DNA of 64,000 nt from Sulfuricurvum sp. (GTDB lineage Bacteria; Campylobacterota; Campylobacteria; Campylobacterales; Sulfurimonadaceae), in contig DYMK01000001.1 in the NCBI GenBank assembly GCA_020721585.1, positions 124,001 to 188,000 on the forward strand, read 5' to 3'. Within the stretch, counting starts at the first letter, position 1. Each line of letters begins with the position of its first letter. Under the pieces are notes generated by a model that saw nothing but the letters and a program-made list of their open reading frames with translations, was not told the origin of the DNA and did not search any database. A program made the position numbers and the translations under genes. This document shows, one piece after another, positions 56,579 through 64,000 of this stretch.

Positions 56579-57462
56579 AAGGGATTATTTTAGCCGGAGG
56601 GAGCGGTACGCGTCTCTACCCCATCACCAAAGGGGTCTCTAAACAGCTCGTCCCCATTTATGACAAACCAATGATCTATTACCCTTTGTCGGTTTTGATG
56701 TTAGCGGGGATTACCGAGGTACTCATTATCTCCACCCCTGAAGACCTTCCCCGTTTTGAGGCGTTATTGGGAAATGGAAGTGACATTGGGATGCGCTTTG
56801 CGTATTGCGTTCAACCCTCCCCCGATGGGTTAGCACAAGCGTTTATTTTGGGGGCTGATTTTATTGGCAGTGATGATGTGTGTTTGGTGTTGGGGGATAA
56901 CATTTTTTATGGGCATGGTCTCACCAAAATGTTGGCACAATCGGTTAAAAATGTTTGTGATGAGAAAAAAGCGACCGTCTTTGGGTATTGGGTTAAAGAT
57001 CCCCAGCGGTATGGGGTAGCGGAGTTTGACAAAGAGGGCAATGTCCTCTCGATTGAGGAAAAACCGCTTCAGCCTAAAAGCTCGTACGCGGTGGTGGGAT
57101 TGTATTTTTACCCCAATAGCGTCGTCAAAATTGCCAAAACCATCCAACCCAGTGATCGAGGAGAACTAGAGATTACCACGGTCAATCAACACTATTTGGC
57201 GCAAGGGGATCTTAAAGTAGAACTCATGGGTCGGGGCTACGCGTGGCTGGATACGGGAACGCACGAAAGTTTGCTTGAGGCGAGTTTGTTTATCCAAACC
57301 ATCGAAAATCGCCAAGGGCTTAAAGTCGCGTGTATCGAAGAGATCGCCTACGAGATGGGATACATTACCCAAGCAAAACTCTTAGAACTTGCCCAACCTT
57401 TGAGCAAAAACCAATACGGTCAATACCTCATCCGCAGAGCCAATGAAGGAGCCATCCAATGA
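56575..57462 (+). CDS. rmlA: Glucose-1-phosphate thymidylyltransferase
   Basis: 295 residues. '[37 protein letters not shown]' and '[12 protein letters not shown]', '[18 protein letters not shown]' are RmlA signatures. First step of dTDP-L-rhamnose synthesis. ATGA overlaps with both galU and rmlC. Confidence 0.97.
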   Translation: MKGIILAGGSGTRLYPITKGVSKQLVPIYDKPMIYYPLSVLMLAGITEVLIISTPEDLPRFEALLGNGSDIGMRFAYCVQPSPDGLAQAFILGADFIGSDDVCLVLGDNIFYGHGLTKMLAQSVKNVCDEKKATVFGYWVKDPQRYGVAEFDKEGNVLSIEEKPLQPKSSYAVVGLYFYPNSVVKIAKTIQPSDRGELEITTVNQHYLAQGDLKVELMGRGYAWLDTGTHESLLEASLFIQTIENRQGLKVACIEEIAYEMGYITQAKLLELAQPLSKNQYGQYLIRRANEGAIQ

Positions 57463-58031
57463 CGTTTGAACGTACCGCCATCCCCGATGTGGTGATACTC
57501 CATCCCAAAGTCCACGGCGATCATCGGGGCTACTTTGTGGAGACCTTTCGTGCCGATAAACTGGAGGCGTTTTTAGGGTTTCATATCCCTTTTTGTCAAG
57601 ACAATGAATCCTCCAGCTCTTATGGGGTGTTGCGAGGATTGCATTATCAGCTCCCCCCTCATGCCCAAACCAAACTGGTACGGGTCATCGAGGGGGAAGT
57701 GCTGGATGTGGCGGTCGATATTCGAGCGGGTTCCCCTACGTTTGGTCACCATGTGAGCGTTCATCTCAGTGGTGAAAACAAACGGCAACTCCTTATCCCA
57801 CGGGGGTTTGCCCATGGATTTGTGGTATTGAGTGAGAAATGTACCTTTGCGTATAAAGTCGATAACTACTATTCTCCTGAGTGTGACCGTGGGATTGCCT
57901 TCGATGATCCTGCATTAGGAATTGATTGGATCGTTGAGACACCCTCTTTGCAACTCTCTGCCAAAGATACTCAACAACCCCTCTTTGCCAATGCCGACCA
58001 TTTTACGTTTGGAGAAAATCTCTATGTCTAA
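57459..58031 (+). CDS. rmlC: dTDP-4-dehydrorhamnose 3,5-epimerase
   Basis: 190 residues, cupin fold. '[15 protein letters not shown]', '[37 protein letters not shown]', '[14 protein letters not shown]' with catalytic His and Tyr of the family. Overlaps rmlD by 8 bp. Confidence 0.97.
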   Translation: MTFERTAIPDVVILHPKVHGDHRGYFVETFRADKLEAFLGFHIPFCQDNESSSSYGVLRGLHYQLPPHAQTKLVRVIEGEVLDVAVDIRAGSPTFGHHVSVHLSGENKRQLLIPRGFAHGFVVLSEKCTFAYKVDNYYSPECDRGIAFDDPALGIDWIVETPSLQLSAKDTQQPLFANADHFTFGENLYV

Positions 58032-59361
58032 TATTCTCATCACCGGGGCAAACGGACAATTGGGAAGCGAGATTCATGCCCTAAGCGCGTCGTATCCCCA
58101 ACACCATTTTACCTTTGTGGAGCGTAGCGCATTCGATCTTGGCAATTTGTGCAAAATGGAAGATTTTTTTGAAACCCACGCTTTTGATGCCCTCATCAAT
58201 TGCGGTGCCTATACTGCGGTGGATAAAGCGCAAAGTGATGAAGAGATGGCCAATACGTTAAATCATCGCAGTGTCTCTTTATTGGCAAAAATAGCCAAAA
58301 AACAAAAAATGACCTTTGTCCATATCTCTACAGACTATGTTTTTGATGGCAAGAACCATCGCCCCTACCTCGAAACCGATCCCACCGATCCCCAAGGGGT
58401 GTATGGAAAAACCAAGCGCGATGGGGAAAATGCCATCCTTGCGGTCAATGCCCCCAACACCGTGATTATCCGCACCTCATGGGTCTACTCTTCGTTTGGG
58501 AATAATTTTGTCAAAACGATGCTGCGCTTAGGGGGCGAACGGGAGAGCTTGGGGGTTATTTTTGACCAAGTGGGAACCCCCACCTACGCACGGGATTTAG
58601 CTCAAGCGATTTTGGACATACTCCCTACCATCACCAATACCTCCCCTGAAATATACCATTATTCCAATGAAGGAGCTGCCAGTTGGTACGATTTTGCCCA
58701 AGCGATCTTTGAACTTTCTAGCGTGGAATGTCGTGTCAATCCGATCACAACCGATCAGTATCCCACCCCTGCGGTTCGACCCCATTACAGTCTGCTTGAC
58801 AAAACCAAAATTAAAAATGACTTTGGTATCACAATTCCGTATTGGAGAGAGTCACTCAAACACTGTCTTGCCAAAATTAATGAAGCTCAAGATAATCATT
58901 TTGATATTTGGAATACCGCCAAAAAAAAGATAGCTAAAAAAGGGGATATACTTGGTTTTAATGAACAAGATATTCTTTTTGTCTCTATCGGACAAAATAT
59001 AGGGTATGAAACATTCGGAAAAGGGGATGATTTTTTAAGACCTGTTATCGTAATGAAAAAATTCGGGAAATACAGTTTTTTAGGTATACCCCTAAGCTCA
59101 AAGATTAAAGAAGGGGAATTTTTTTATAAAGTTCAATTTAAAAATAGGGAAAATACCGCTTTGTTAAATCAGATAAAAACCTTTGATACACGGAGAGTAA
59201 AATATAAGCTAGGATATCTTGGAAAAACTCAATTTGAGGAACTTAAAAAAATTGTTGCGGAAAAGTTAACCCCACTCACAAGAGGGGGAGCGCGCGTAGG
59301 CGAAAATCATCATAATTGTACTTTAAACCCATCAAACTGTCAAGAGGATGCAAAACCATGA
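58024..59361 (+). CDS. rmlD: dTDP-4-dehydrorhamnose reductase fused to a PemK/MazF-like domain
   Basis: 445 residues against ~285 for normal RmlD. Residues 1-285 are a complete RmlD: 'LITGANGQLGSEI', 'DYVFDG', catalytic YGKTK in 'PQGVYGKTKRDGE', ending '...YWRESLKHCLAKI'. Residues ~290-415 are a PemK/MazF-type domain: 'FDIWNTAKKKIAKKG', 'DILFVSIGQNIGYETFGKGDDFLRPVIVM' with the catalytic-type Arg (R339-P340), 'GIPLSSKIKEGEFFYKV' with the Ser/Thr position, and 'FEELKKIVAEKL'. The frame is open throughout; no ATG, GTG or TTG starts the toxin part alone. The tail (416-445) is unlike either family. The toxin-coding DNA is A+T-rich. Overlaps rmlB by ATGA. Confidence 0.88.
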   Translation: MSNILITGANGQLGSEIHALSASYPQHHFTFVERSAFDLGNLCKMEDFFETHAFDALINCGAYTAVDKAQSDEEMANTLNHRSVSLLAKIAKKQKMTFVHISTDYVFDGKNHRPYLETDPTDPQGVYGKTKRDGENAILAVNAPNTVIIRTSWVYSSFGNNFVKTMLRLGGERESLGVIFDQVGTPTYARDLAQAILDILPTITNTSPEIYHYSNEGAASWYDFAQAIFELSSVECRVNPITTDQYPTPAVRPHYSLLDKTKIKNDFGITIPYWRESLKHCLAKINEAQDNHFDIWNTAKKKIAKKGDILGFNEQDILFVSIGQNIGYETFGKGDDFLRPVIVMKKFGKYSFLGIPLSSKIKEGEFFYKVQFKNRENTALLNQIKTFDTRRVKYKLGYLGKTQFEELKKIVAEKLTPLTRGGARVGENHHNCTLNPSNCQEDAKP

Positions 59362-60407
59362 AAACCATTTTAGTCACCGGATGCGCCGGATTTATTGGGA
59401 GCAATTTTGTCCCCTATTTTTTAGAAAAATACCCTGAGGTTCGTTTGATTAATCTTGATCTCCTCACCTACGCAGGGGATATGAACAATCTTAGTGATGC
59501 GCCCCAAAGCAAGCGTCATATCTTCGTCCAAGGGGATATTTGTGACCGTAGTCTCATCGAGTCACTTTTTAGTCAATACGATATTCGCGGAGTGATCCAT
59601 TTCGCTGCAGAAAGTCACGTCGATAACAGCATCAAAAATCCGGGTGTATTTGTCCAAACCAATGTCAATGGCACCTTTACCCTCATCGATGTGGCGTACA
59701 AAGCATGGATGGAAAAACCTTTCGTCTACCGTCATTCCGTACTTGATACGGAATCCAATCCCCCCCGCTTCCACCATATCAGCACCGATGAAGTATACGG
59801 AACCCTCACCGATGATCCCCATGATCTCTTCACCGAAGAGACCGCATACGCCCCCAACAGCCCCTACAGTGCCTCCAAAGCAGGGAGCGATATGATCGTT
59901 CGCTCGTATCACCACACCTATGGGATGAATACGGTCATTACCAACTGTTCCAACAATTATGGTCCCAAACAACATAACGAAAAGCTCATTCCGACCGTTA
60001 TCCGTAAAGCACTCGCGGGAGAAAATATCCCTGTGTATGGGGATGGAAAAAATATCCGCGATTGGCTGTATGTATTGGATCATTGCAAAGGGATTGATTT
60101 GGTCTATCACACAGGACGTTCGGGTGAAGTGTATAACATCGGTGGACGCAATGAACGCAATAACAATCAAATCGTTCATCGTATCTGTAGTTTATTAGAT
60201 GAAATGGCTCCACGTCATTCCCTAGAGAGCGGGAATCCAGCTTCATACAACGATTTAATCACCTACGTCGAAGACCGCGCAGGGCATGACCGACGTTATG
60301 CCATCGATGCGACCAAACTGGAAAAAGAACTGGGATGGAAAGCGGATGAAAATTTCGATACCGGAATTATCAAAACCATTGAGTGGTATTTGAAAAAATA
60401 CCTATAA
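59358..60407 (+). CDS. rmlB: dTDP-glucose 4,6-dehydratase with two repeat-derived insertions
   Basis: 349 residues. NAD loop 'TGCAGFIGSNFVPYFLEKYP', 'HFAAESHVDNSI', 'HISTDEVYGTL' and catalytic YSASK are intact. Two 10-residue inserts, RHSVLDTESN (125-134) and RHSLESGNPA (286-295), are translations of half copies of the double-hairpin element; neither belongs to the family's usual sequence. The first is just before the catalytic 'RFHHISTDE', the second before 'SYNDLITYVEDRAGHDRRYAID'. Both keep the frame. GAGG precedes the ATG. Confidence 0.95.
   Translation: MKTILVTGCAGFIGSNFVPYFLEKYPEVRLINLDLLTYAGDMNNLSDAPQSKRHIFVQGDICDRSLIESLFSQYDIRGVIHFAAESHVDNSIKNPGVFVQTNVNGTFTLIDVAYKAWMEKPFVYRHSVLDTESNPPRFHHISTDEVYGTLTDDPHDLFTEETAYAPNSPYSASKAGSDMIVRSYHHTYGMNTVITNCSNNYGPKQHNEKLIPTVIRKALAGENIPVYGDGKNIRDWLYVLDHCKGIDLVYHTGRSGEVYNIGGRNERNNNQIVHRICSLLDEMAPRHSLESGNPASYNDLITYVEDRAGHDRRYAIDATKLEKELGWKADENFDTGIIKTIEWYLKKYL
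59730..59759 (+). repeat. Half element inside rmlB (copy a)
   Basis: CGTCATTCCG-TACTTGATA-CGGAATCCAAT: the first half of the double-hairpin element with its own stem sequence, exactly 30 nt, adding 10 codons. Confidence 0.85.
60213..60242 (+). repeat. Half element inside rmlB (copy b)
   Basis: 30 nt identical to 60461-60490, the first half of the full copy just downstream of the gene. Adds 10 codons in frame. Confidence 0.92.
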
Positions 60408-60460
60408 TCTGATGTTACGTATTGTATAGGGTGAAATGATTTTACGTCATATTTTAGTTT

Positions 60461-60516
60461 CGTCATTCCCTAGAGAGCGGGAATCCAGCTAGACTCCCGC
60501 CTTCGCGGGAGTGACG
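60461..60516. repeat. 56-bp double-hairpin element, full copy 3
   Basis: CGTCATTCCC-TAGAGAGC-GGGAATCCAGCT then ACTCCCGC/GCGGGAGT and GTGACG. Lies between rmlB and pyk and may terminate the rml operon. Its first 30 bp are also within rmlB. Confidence 0.9.
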
Positions 60517-60534
60517 GACGTTTGTGCTTTTTAC

Positions 60535-60540
60535 TATAAT
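60535..60540 (+). promoter_or_regulatory. -10 box for pyk
   Basis: TATAAT after a T-rich stretch, 82 bp before the pyk ATG. The leader between shows no strong structure; AAAGGGGA is the ribosome site. Confidence 0.5.
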
Positions 60541-60622
60541 TTTAGGATTTTCACGCAGTTCAAACTAAAAAGAATGCACTGCATAGCATCAAGTATACTA
60601 ATGAATACTTAAAGGGGATGAA

Positions 60623-62074
60623 ATGACCAAAAAGACCAAAATTATCGCTACCGTAGGGCCAGCATCGGAAAGTATTGATATGCTTATGGCGTTAATTAAT
60701 GCAGGGGTGAATGTTTTTCGCCTCAATTTTAGTCATGGAAGCTATGACTATCATGGGCAAGTATTAGAAAACATACGCCAAGCCTCAGCGCAAACGGGTC
60801 GTATCGTGGGAGTCATGCAAGACATCAGTGGCCCAAAAATTCGCATCGGAGAACTTCAATCCCCGTTTAAATTACAAGTCAATGATACCATCACCTTTTG
60901 CGCCACGCCCATGATAGGAATGCAAATTGCTCCCAATCACTACGAAACTAGTATCAATTATCCCACAATTTTGCCCCAATTAGCCCTTGGGGATTATGTC
61001 TATTTGTACGATGGGGTAATTCGTACCAAAGTGATCGCGTGTGCAGAGGATCGGGTGAGTGTTCTGGTCGAAAATGAGGGGATACTCTCCTCCAAAAAAG
61101 GGGTTAATTTTCCCTCAACCCACCTTGAATTTGATATTTTGACCCCAAAAGATCGTGACGACATCGCATGGGGAGTCAAGAATGGGGTCGATTATATGGC
61201 AATCTCGTTTGTCCAAAATGCCCAAGATATGGTCAATGCGCGGGAAATCATCAACGCATTGGGGGGCAAAACGATGCTCATAGCCAAAATCGAAAAATTT
61301 GATGCGGTCGAAAACATTGATGAAATTCTCGAAGCTTCCGATGGATTGATGGTCGCACGGGGCGATTTAGGGATTGAAGTCCCCTATTATGAAGTCCCCA
61401 CCATCCAAAAAAGGTTGATCCAAAAAGCCAATGCGCAAGGTAAACCCGTCATCACTGCTACCCAAATGCTCCTGTCCATGACCCATTCCCCCCGTGCAAC
61501 CCGTGCTGAGATTAGCGATGTTGCCAATGCGGTGCTGGATGGCACCGATGCGGTGATGCTCTCTGAGGAGAGTGCCATGGGGGATTATCCCCTCTTAAGT
61601 GTCCAAACCATGACCCAAACCATCCTAGAAGCCGAAAAACATTATCCCTATTACCAATTTCCCCCCATCTCCCATCAAGATGTGACCGATGCCATTGATG
61701 CTTCAGCGGTACGCTTGGGCAAAGAGGTGGAAGTTGCAGGGATCATCTCCCTTACCAGTTCGGGAAATTCTGCCCGAAAACTCTCCAAATATCGCCCCAA
61801 TATCCCTATTTTTGCCATCACCCACGAGGAGACCATCCGAAGACAATTGACCCTTTCGTGGGGAATTGAACCCCTTGCTTCCTTCCCTAAAGAGCCACTG
61901 GAACCACTCATTCACACCATTATCCAACGTGGGGTCATGGAGGAATCGTTTCATCTGGATCAACGCTATGTCCTCACCGCAGGCCATCGAACGGGGGTGA
62001 GTGGTTCAATCAACACCATTAAACTTCTTGGTTCTGATGAGATGACTGCCTTTAATGCCCCCTACCATCTATGA
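60623..62074 (+). CDS. pyk: Pyruvate kinase
   Basis: 483 residues. 'KIIATVGPAS', 'RLNFSHGSYDYH', 'DISGPKIRIGE' and the active-site 'MLIAKIEKFDAVENIDEIL' with 'MVARGDLGIEVP' are the pyruvate kinase signatures; the C-terminal allosteric domain is present. Overlaps the next gene by ATGA. Confidence 0.97.
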   Translation: MTKKTKIIATVGPASESIDMLMALINAGVNVFRLNFSHGSYDYHGQVLENIRQASAQTGRIVGVMQDISGPKIRIGELQSPFKLQVNDTITFCATPMIGMQIAPNHYETSINYPTILPQLALGDYVYLYDGVIRTKVIACAEDRVSVLVENEGILSSKKGVNFPSTHLEFDILTPKDRDDIAWGVKNGVDYMAISFVQNAQDMVNAREIINALGGKTMLIAKIEKFDAVENIDEILEASDGLMVARGDLGIEVPYYEVPTIQKRLIQKANAQGKPVITATQMLLSMTHSPRATRAEISDVANAVLDGTDAVMLSEESAMGDYPLLSVQTMTQTILEAEKHYPYYQFPPISHQDVTDAIDASAVRLGKEVEVAGIISLTSSGNSARKLSKYRPNIPIFAITHEETIRRQLTLSWGIEPLASFPKEPLEPLIHTIIQRGVMEESFHLDQRYVLTAGHRTGVSGSINTIKLLGSDEMTAFNAPYHL

Positions 62075-63135
62075 CTACGTTACTCGAAGAGTATTATCGC
62101 TACGACGTAACCACCCCTTTTTTTAGTCAGCGTAAAACGTCTCTCCCTTCAGAGAGCCTCTGGCTCCAAGGAATCACCCAATCGGGGAAAACGACCCTTA
62201 TCAAACACACCCTCTTAGCCCATAAAAAATCGACCTACTTGTATCTGGATTGTCGTGATCTTCGCCTCGACATCGACGAACTCAATCGTAAACTTGAACC
62301 TTTTTGCCATGACAATGGGATTAAAAGGGTTGCTTTGGATAATTATCGTCCCGACATTACCCTCTTTGACCTAGAGCAATGGATCCTCTCCGGTGAAATG
62401 CCCAATCCTACCCCCTTTAAAACCATCCCCCTTAATCTTTTGGACTATGAAGAGTTCTTGGCGTTTGAATCCAAATACGACTCTACCGCACTGAACCATT
62501 TTTTTCAATTAGGGGGGTTTCCCGCCCTCCATAAAATCCCCACAGAAAATCGGATCTTATACCTCCAAAAAGCCCTCTCCCAAAGCCTCAGTGACATTGA
62601 ACGCTCCTTGCTCATCCAAGTGGCAAAAATGGTTTCCCAAAAAGTCTCCGCCTTTACCCTCTATGAGCGACTGCGCCATGAACGTAAAATCTCCAAAGAC
62701 AAACTCTACCTTAACTTCCAATCGTTGCTGGATAAACGGTATTTGTATGGGTGTGAAAAATTCAATTACCCCAGTGCCATCAAAAAACTCTATGTGTGCG
62801 ACATCACCATTAAGCAAGCCTTCGTCCTCCAAAAACATTTTGGGCGTATCTTTGAAAATTTGGTTTTTTTGGAATTGGTCAAACATAACATTGCGTGCTA
62901 TTATGAGGAAGGGATTGATTTTTATCTCCCTGATCGACACCAAATTGTCTTGGCGTCCCCCTTTGCCAATGAACACGCGTTGTTTAAAAAAGTTGAAGCC
63001 TTAGAGGAGTTTATTGTCACCTATCAAGTACATCAGGTGATTGTGGTGACCATGAATTTGGAAAACACCCTTGCCCACCCCATCGCGACCATTGAGCTGA
63101 TACCTTTTTCCCAATGGGCGTTGGGGGAGGAGTGA
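62071..63135 (+). CDS. AAA_14/DUF4143-like ATP-binding protein
   Basis: 354 residues. Walker A is 'GITQSGKTTLIKH'; 'YLYLDCRDLRLDI' follows, and the C-terminal half resembles DUF4143 ('FGRIFENLVFLELVKHNIACYYEEGIDFYLPDRHQIVLA'), as in archaeal-type ATPases. The classical Walker B (LDE) is not seen; 'RVALDNYRPD' is in its place, so ATP hydrolysis is doubtful. Role unknown. Translationally coupled to pyk. The same gene type is common in Campylobacterota. Confidence 0.75.
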   Translation: MTTLLEEYYRYDVTTPFFSQRKTSLPSESLWLQGITQSGKTTLIKHTLLAHKKSTYLYLDCRDLRLDIDELNRKLEPFCHDNGIKRVALDNYRPDITLFDLEQWILSGEMPNPTPFKTIPLNLLDYEEFLAFESKYDSTALNHFFQLGGFPALHKIPTENRILYLQKALSQSLSDIERSLLIQVAKMVSQKVSAFTLYERLRHERKISKDKLYLNFQSLLDKRYLYGCEKFNYPSAIKKLYVCDITIKQAFVLQKHFGRIFENLVFLELVKHNIACYYEEGIDFYLPDRHQIVLASPFANEHALFKKVEALEEFIVTYQVHQVIVVTMNLENTLAHPIATIELIPFSQWALGEE

Positions 63136-63169
63136 TTTTTTTTTAAATTCGCCAATAGAAGTAATACGT

Positions 63170-64000
63170 TTAGGGGACTACACCCATAATCGCTATCTCC
63201 ACCACTTGGGCTTGTACACTCCGTTTATCGTTCATCGCCTCAAAGCGATCCCCAACACGCAGCGTATCCAAATCGATCACTTTTCCCTCACAGGTGATTT
63301 GAGCAAAGCCGCTTTTGTTTTTATGGCGTGGATGGTTGGCATCCAATCCTTGGGTGAGTTGCGTGATCATAAACTTTTTTTGATGGAGTGTTGATTGAAT
63401 GCTCTGCGTTAGCCGCTCCATCAACGGAGTAATCTCCCTTCGGCTTTGGTCTACGCGTTGTGTCATCTGTCGGTTCAAACGTTCCCGCAACTCTTTGACC
63501 AGCGCATGCTGAACTGCCAAACGGTGTTCTACCCCGTGATGGCTAAACGCCTCTTGCATGCTCGTAAGCTGTTCGTGTTTGCGCTCCAGTCGTTGCAAGA
63601 TCATTCCATAAGCACGATGTTCCATCTCATCGATGTTTTGCAATAGCTCATGGTGATCGGGGAGGAGCATCTGCATCGCAGCACTGGGGGTGGGGGCGCG
63701 CATATCGGCGACATAGTCACTGATAACCCAGTCGATCTCATGCCCTACCGCTGAGACCGTTGGAGTTTTCATCGCATACAGCGCATCGGCAACAATCGCT
63801 TCATTAAACGCCCACAAATCTTCGATGCTTCCACCCCCACGACCCACAACGACCGCATCGGCATGGAGGGTATCGGCGTAACGTAATGCCCTGGCGATTT
63901 GCCCCCCTGCCCGTTCCCCTTGCACCAACACATCGATTACGATGAGGCCAACCAACGGCCATCGTTGCGTTGCGACCCGTTGCATATCCTGCAGTGCCGC
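63170..64000 (-). CDS. xseA: Exodeoxyribonuclease VII large subunit (3' part, cut by window edge)
   Basis: About 276 C-terminal residues are present; the frame is open to base 64000 and the N-terminal OB domain lies outside. 'DAVVVGRGGGSIEDLWAFNEAIVADALYAMKTPTVSAVGHEIDWVISDYVADMRAPTPSAA' is the XseA catalytic signature, followed by the long coiled coil and a C-terminal beta segment. Degrades single-stranded DNA with XseB. Confidence 0.96.
   Translation of the reverse strand, partial: AALQDMQRVATQRWPLVGLIVIDVLVQGERAGGQIARALRYADTLHADAVVVGRGGGSIEDLWAFNEAIVADALYAMKTPTVSAVGHEIDWVISDYVADMRAPTPSAAMQMLLPDHHELLQNIDEMEHRAYGMILQRLERKHEQLTSMQEAFSHHGVEHRLAVQHALVKELRERLNRQMTQRVDQSRREITPLMERLTQSIQSTLHQKKFMITQLTQGLDANHPRHKNKSGFAQITCEGKVIDLDTLRVGDRFEAMNDKRSVQAQVVEIAIMGVVP

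Noticed and set aside
58667-58933. Alternative frame with ATG just where the toxin domain joins RmlD, considered as the start of a separate toxin
   Set aside because: That frame ends after about 17 codons past the ATG and does not enter the toxin reading frame.
59562-60179. 205-codon minus-strand frame over rmlB
   Set aside because: Antisense of RmlB catalytic motifs; no support.

Overview
The window is bacterial and almost fully coding, and it most resembles a free-living Campylobacterota (Sulfuricurvum/Sulfurimonas-like) chromosome; the genus is an inference from gene content and order, not from a search. Pointers are the ndk-yceD-rpmF-plsX-fabH run facing accA/fabF/acpP/fabG/gpmI next to mraY-murD, a short Mfd, a ComEC without the nuclease-like C-terminus, a PgbA_N-domain protein beside glcD, and frequent TTG/GTG starts. 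Most of it is core metabolism.

Layout. 1-2.7 kb: end of a YafQ-type toxin-antitoxin (TA) pair, rlmC, a CZB protein, and a HigBA-like pair wedged at the mfd 3' end between two 84-bp identical copies of that end. 2.8-11 kb (minus): leuS-lptE-folC-DUF3800-mfd. 11-17.7 kb (minus): yajC-secD-secF, a PabC-like lyase, an SspB-like protein, DedA and an EAL protein. 17.7-29.5 kb: lnt, an RHH/MazF pair, cysK, an OprC-like copper receptor, agmatine deiminase, alr, ribA-rsmG, hemB, argF. 29.7-36.8 kb: DEAD-box helicase with a structured leader, der-yiiX-exonuclease, a phosphoribosyltransferase, metK, ferredoxin. 36.9-49.2 kb: fatty-acid/phospholipid genes and peptidoglycan genes, with an AT-rich ATPase/nuclease pair inserted between mraY and murD. 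49.2-51.3 kb: tRNA-Phe, integrase stub and transposase debris around glyQ. 51.3-55.6 kb: pgbA-like, glcD, yihY, comEC. 55.7-63.1 kb: galU-rmlA-rmlC-rmlD-rmlB (dTDP-rhamnose), pyk and an ATPase; xseA runs off the right end.

The most unusual items are: (1) rmlD is continuous in frame with a PemK/MazF-type toxin domain, giving a rhamnose-synthesis reductase with a ribonuclease-like tail; (2) a family of ~55-bp double-hairpin elements (CGTCA...TGACG), three full copies between genes and several half copies, two of them inserted in frame in rmlB, resembling Rickettsia palindromic elements in behaviour; (3) a two-gene AAA ATPase + PD-(D/E)XK-like module inside the mraY-murD operon, a defence-type candidate; (4) the HigBA-like pair that duplicated or restored the mfd end; (5) a candidate leader peptide and long hairpin before the DEAD-box helicase.

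No CRISPR array, rRNA or complete insertion sequence was seen.
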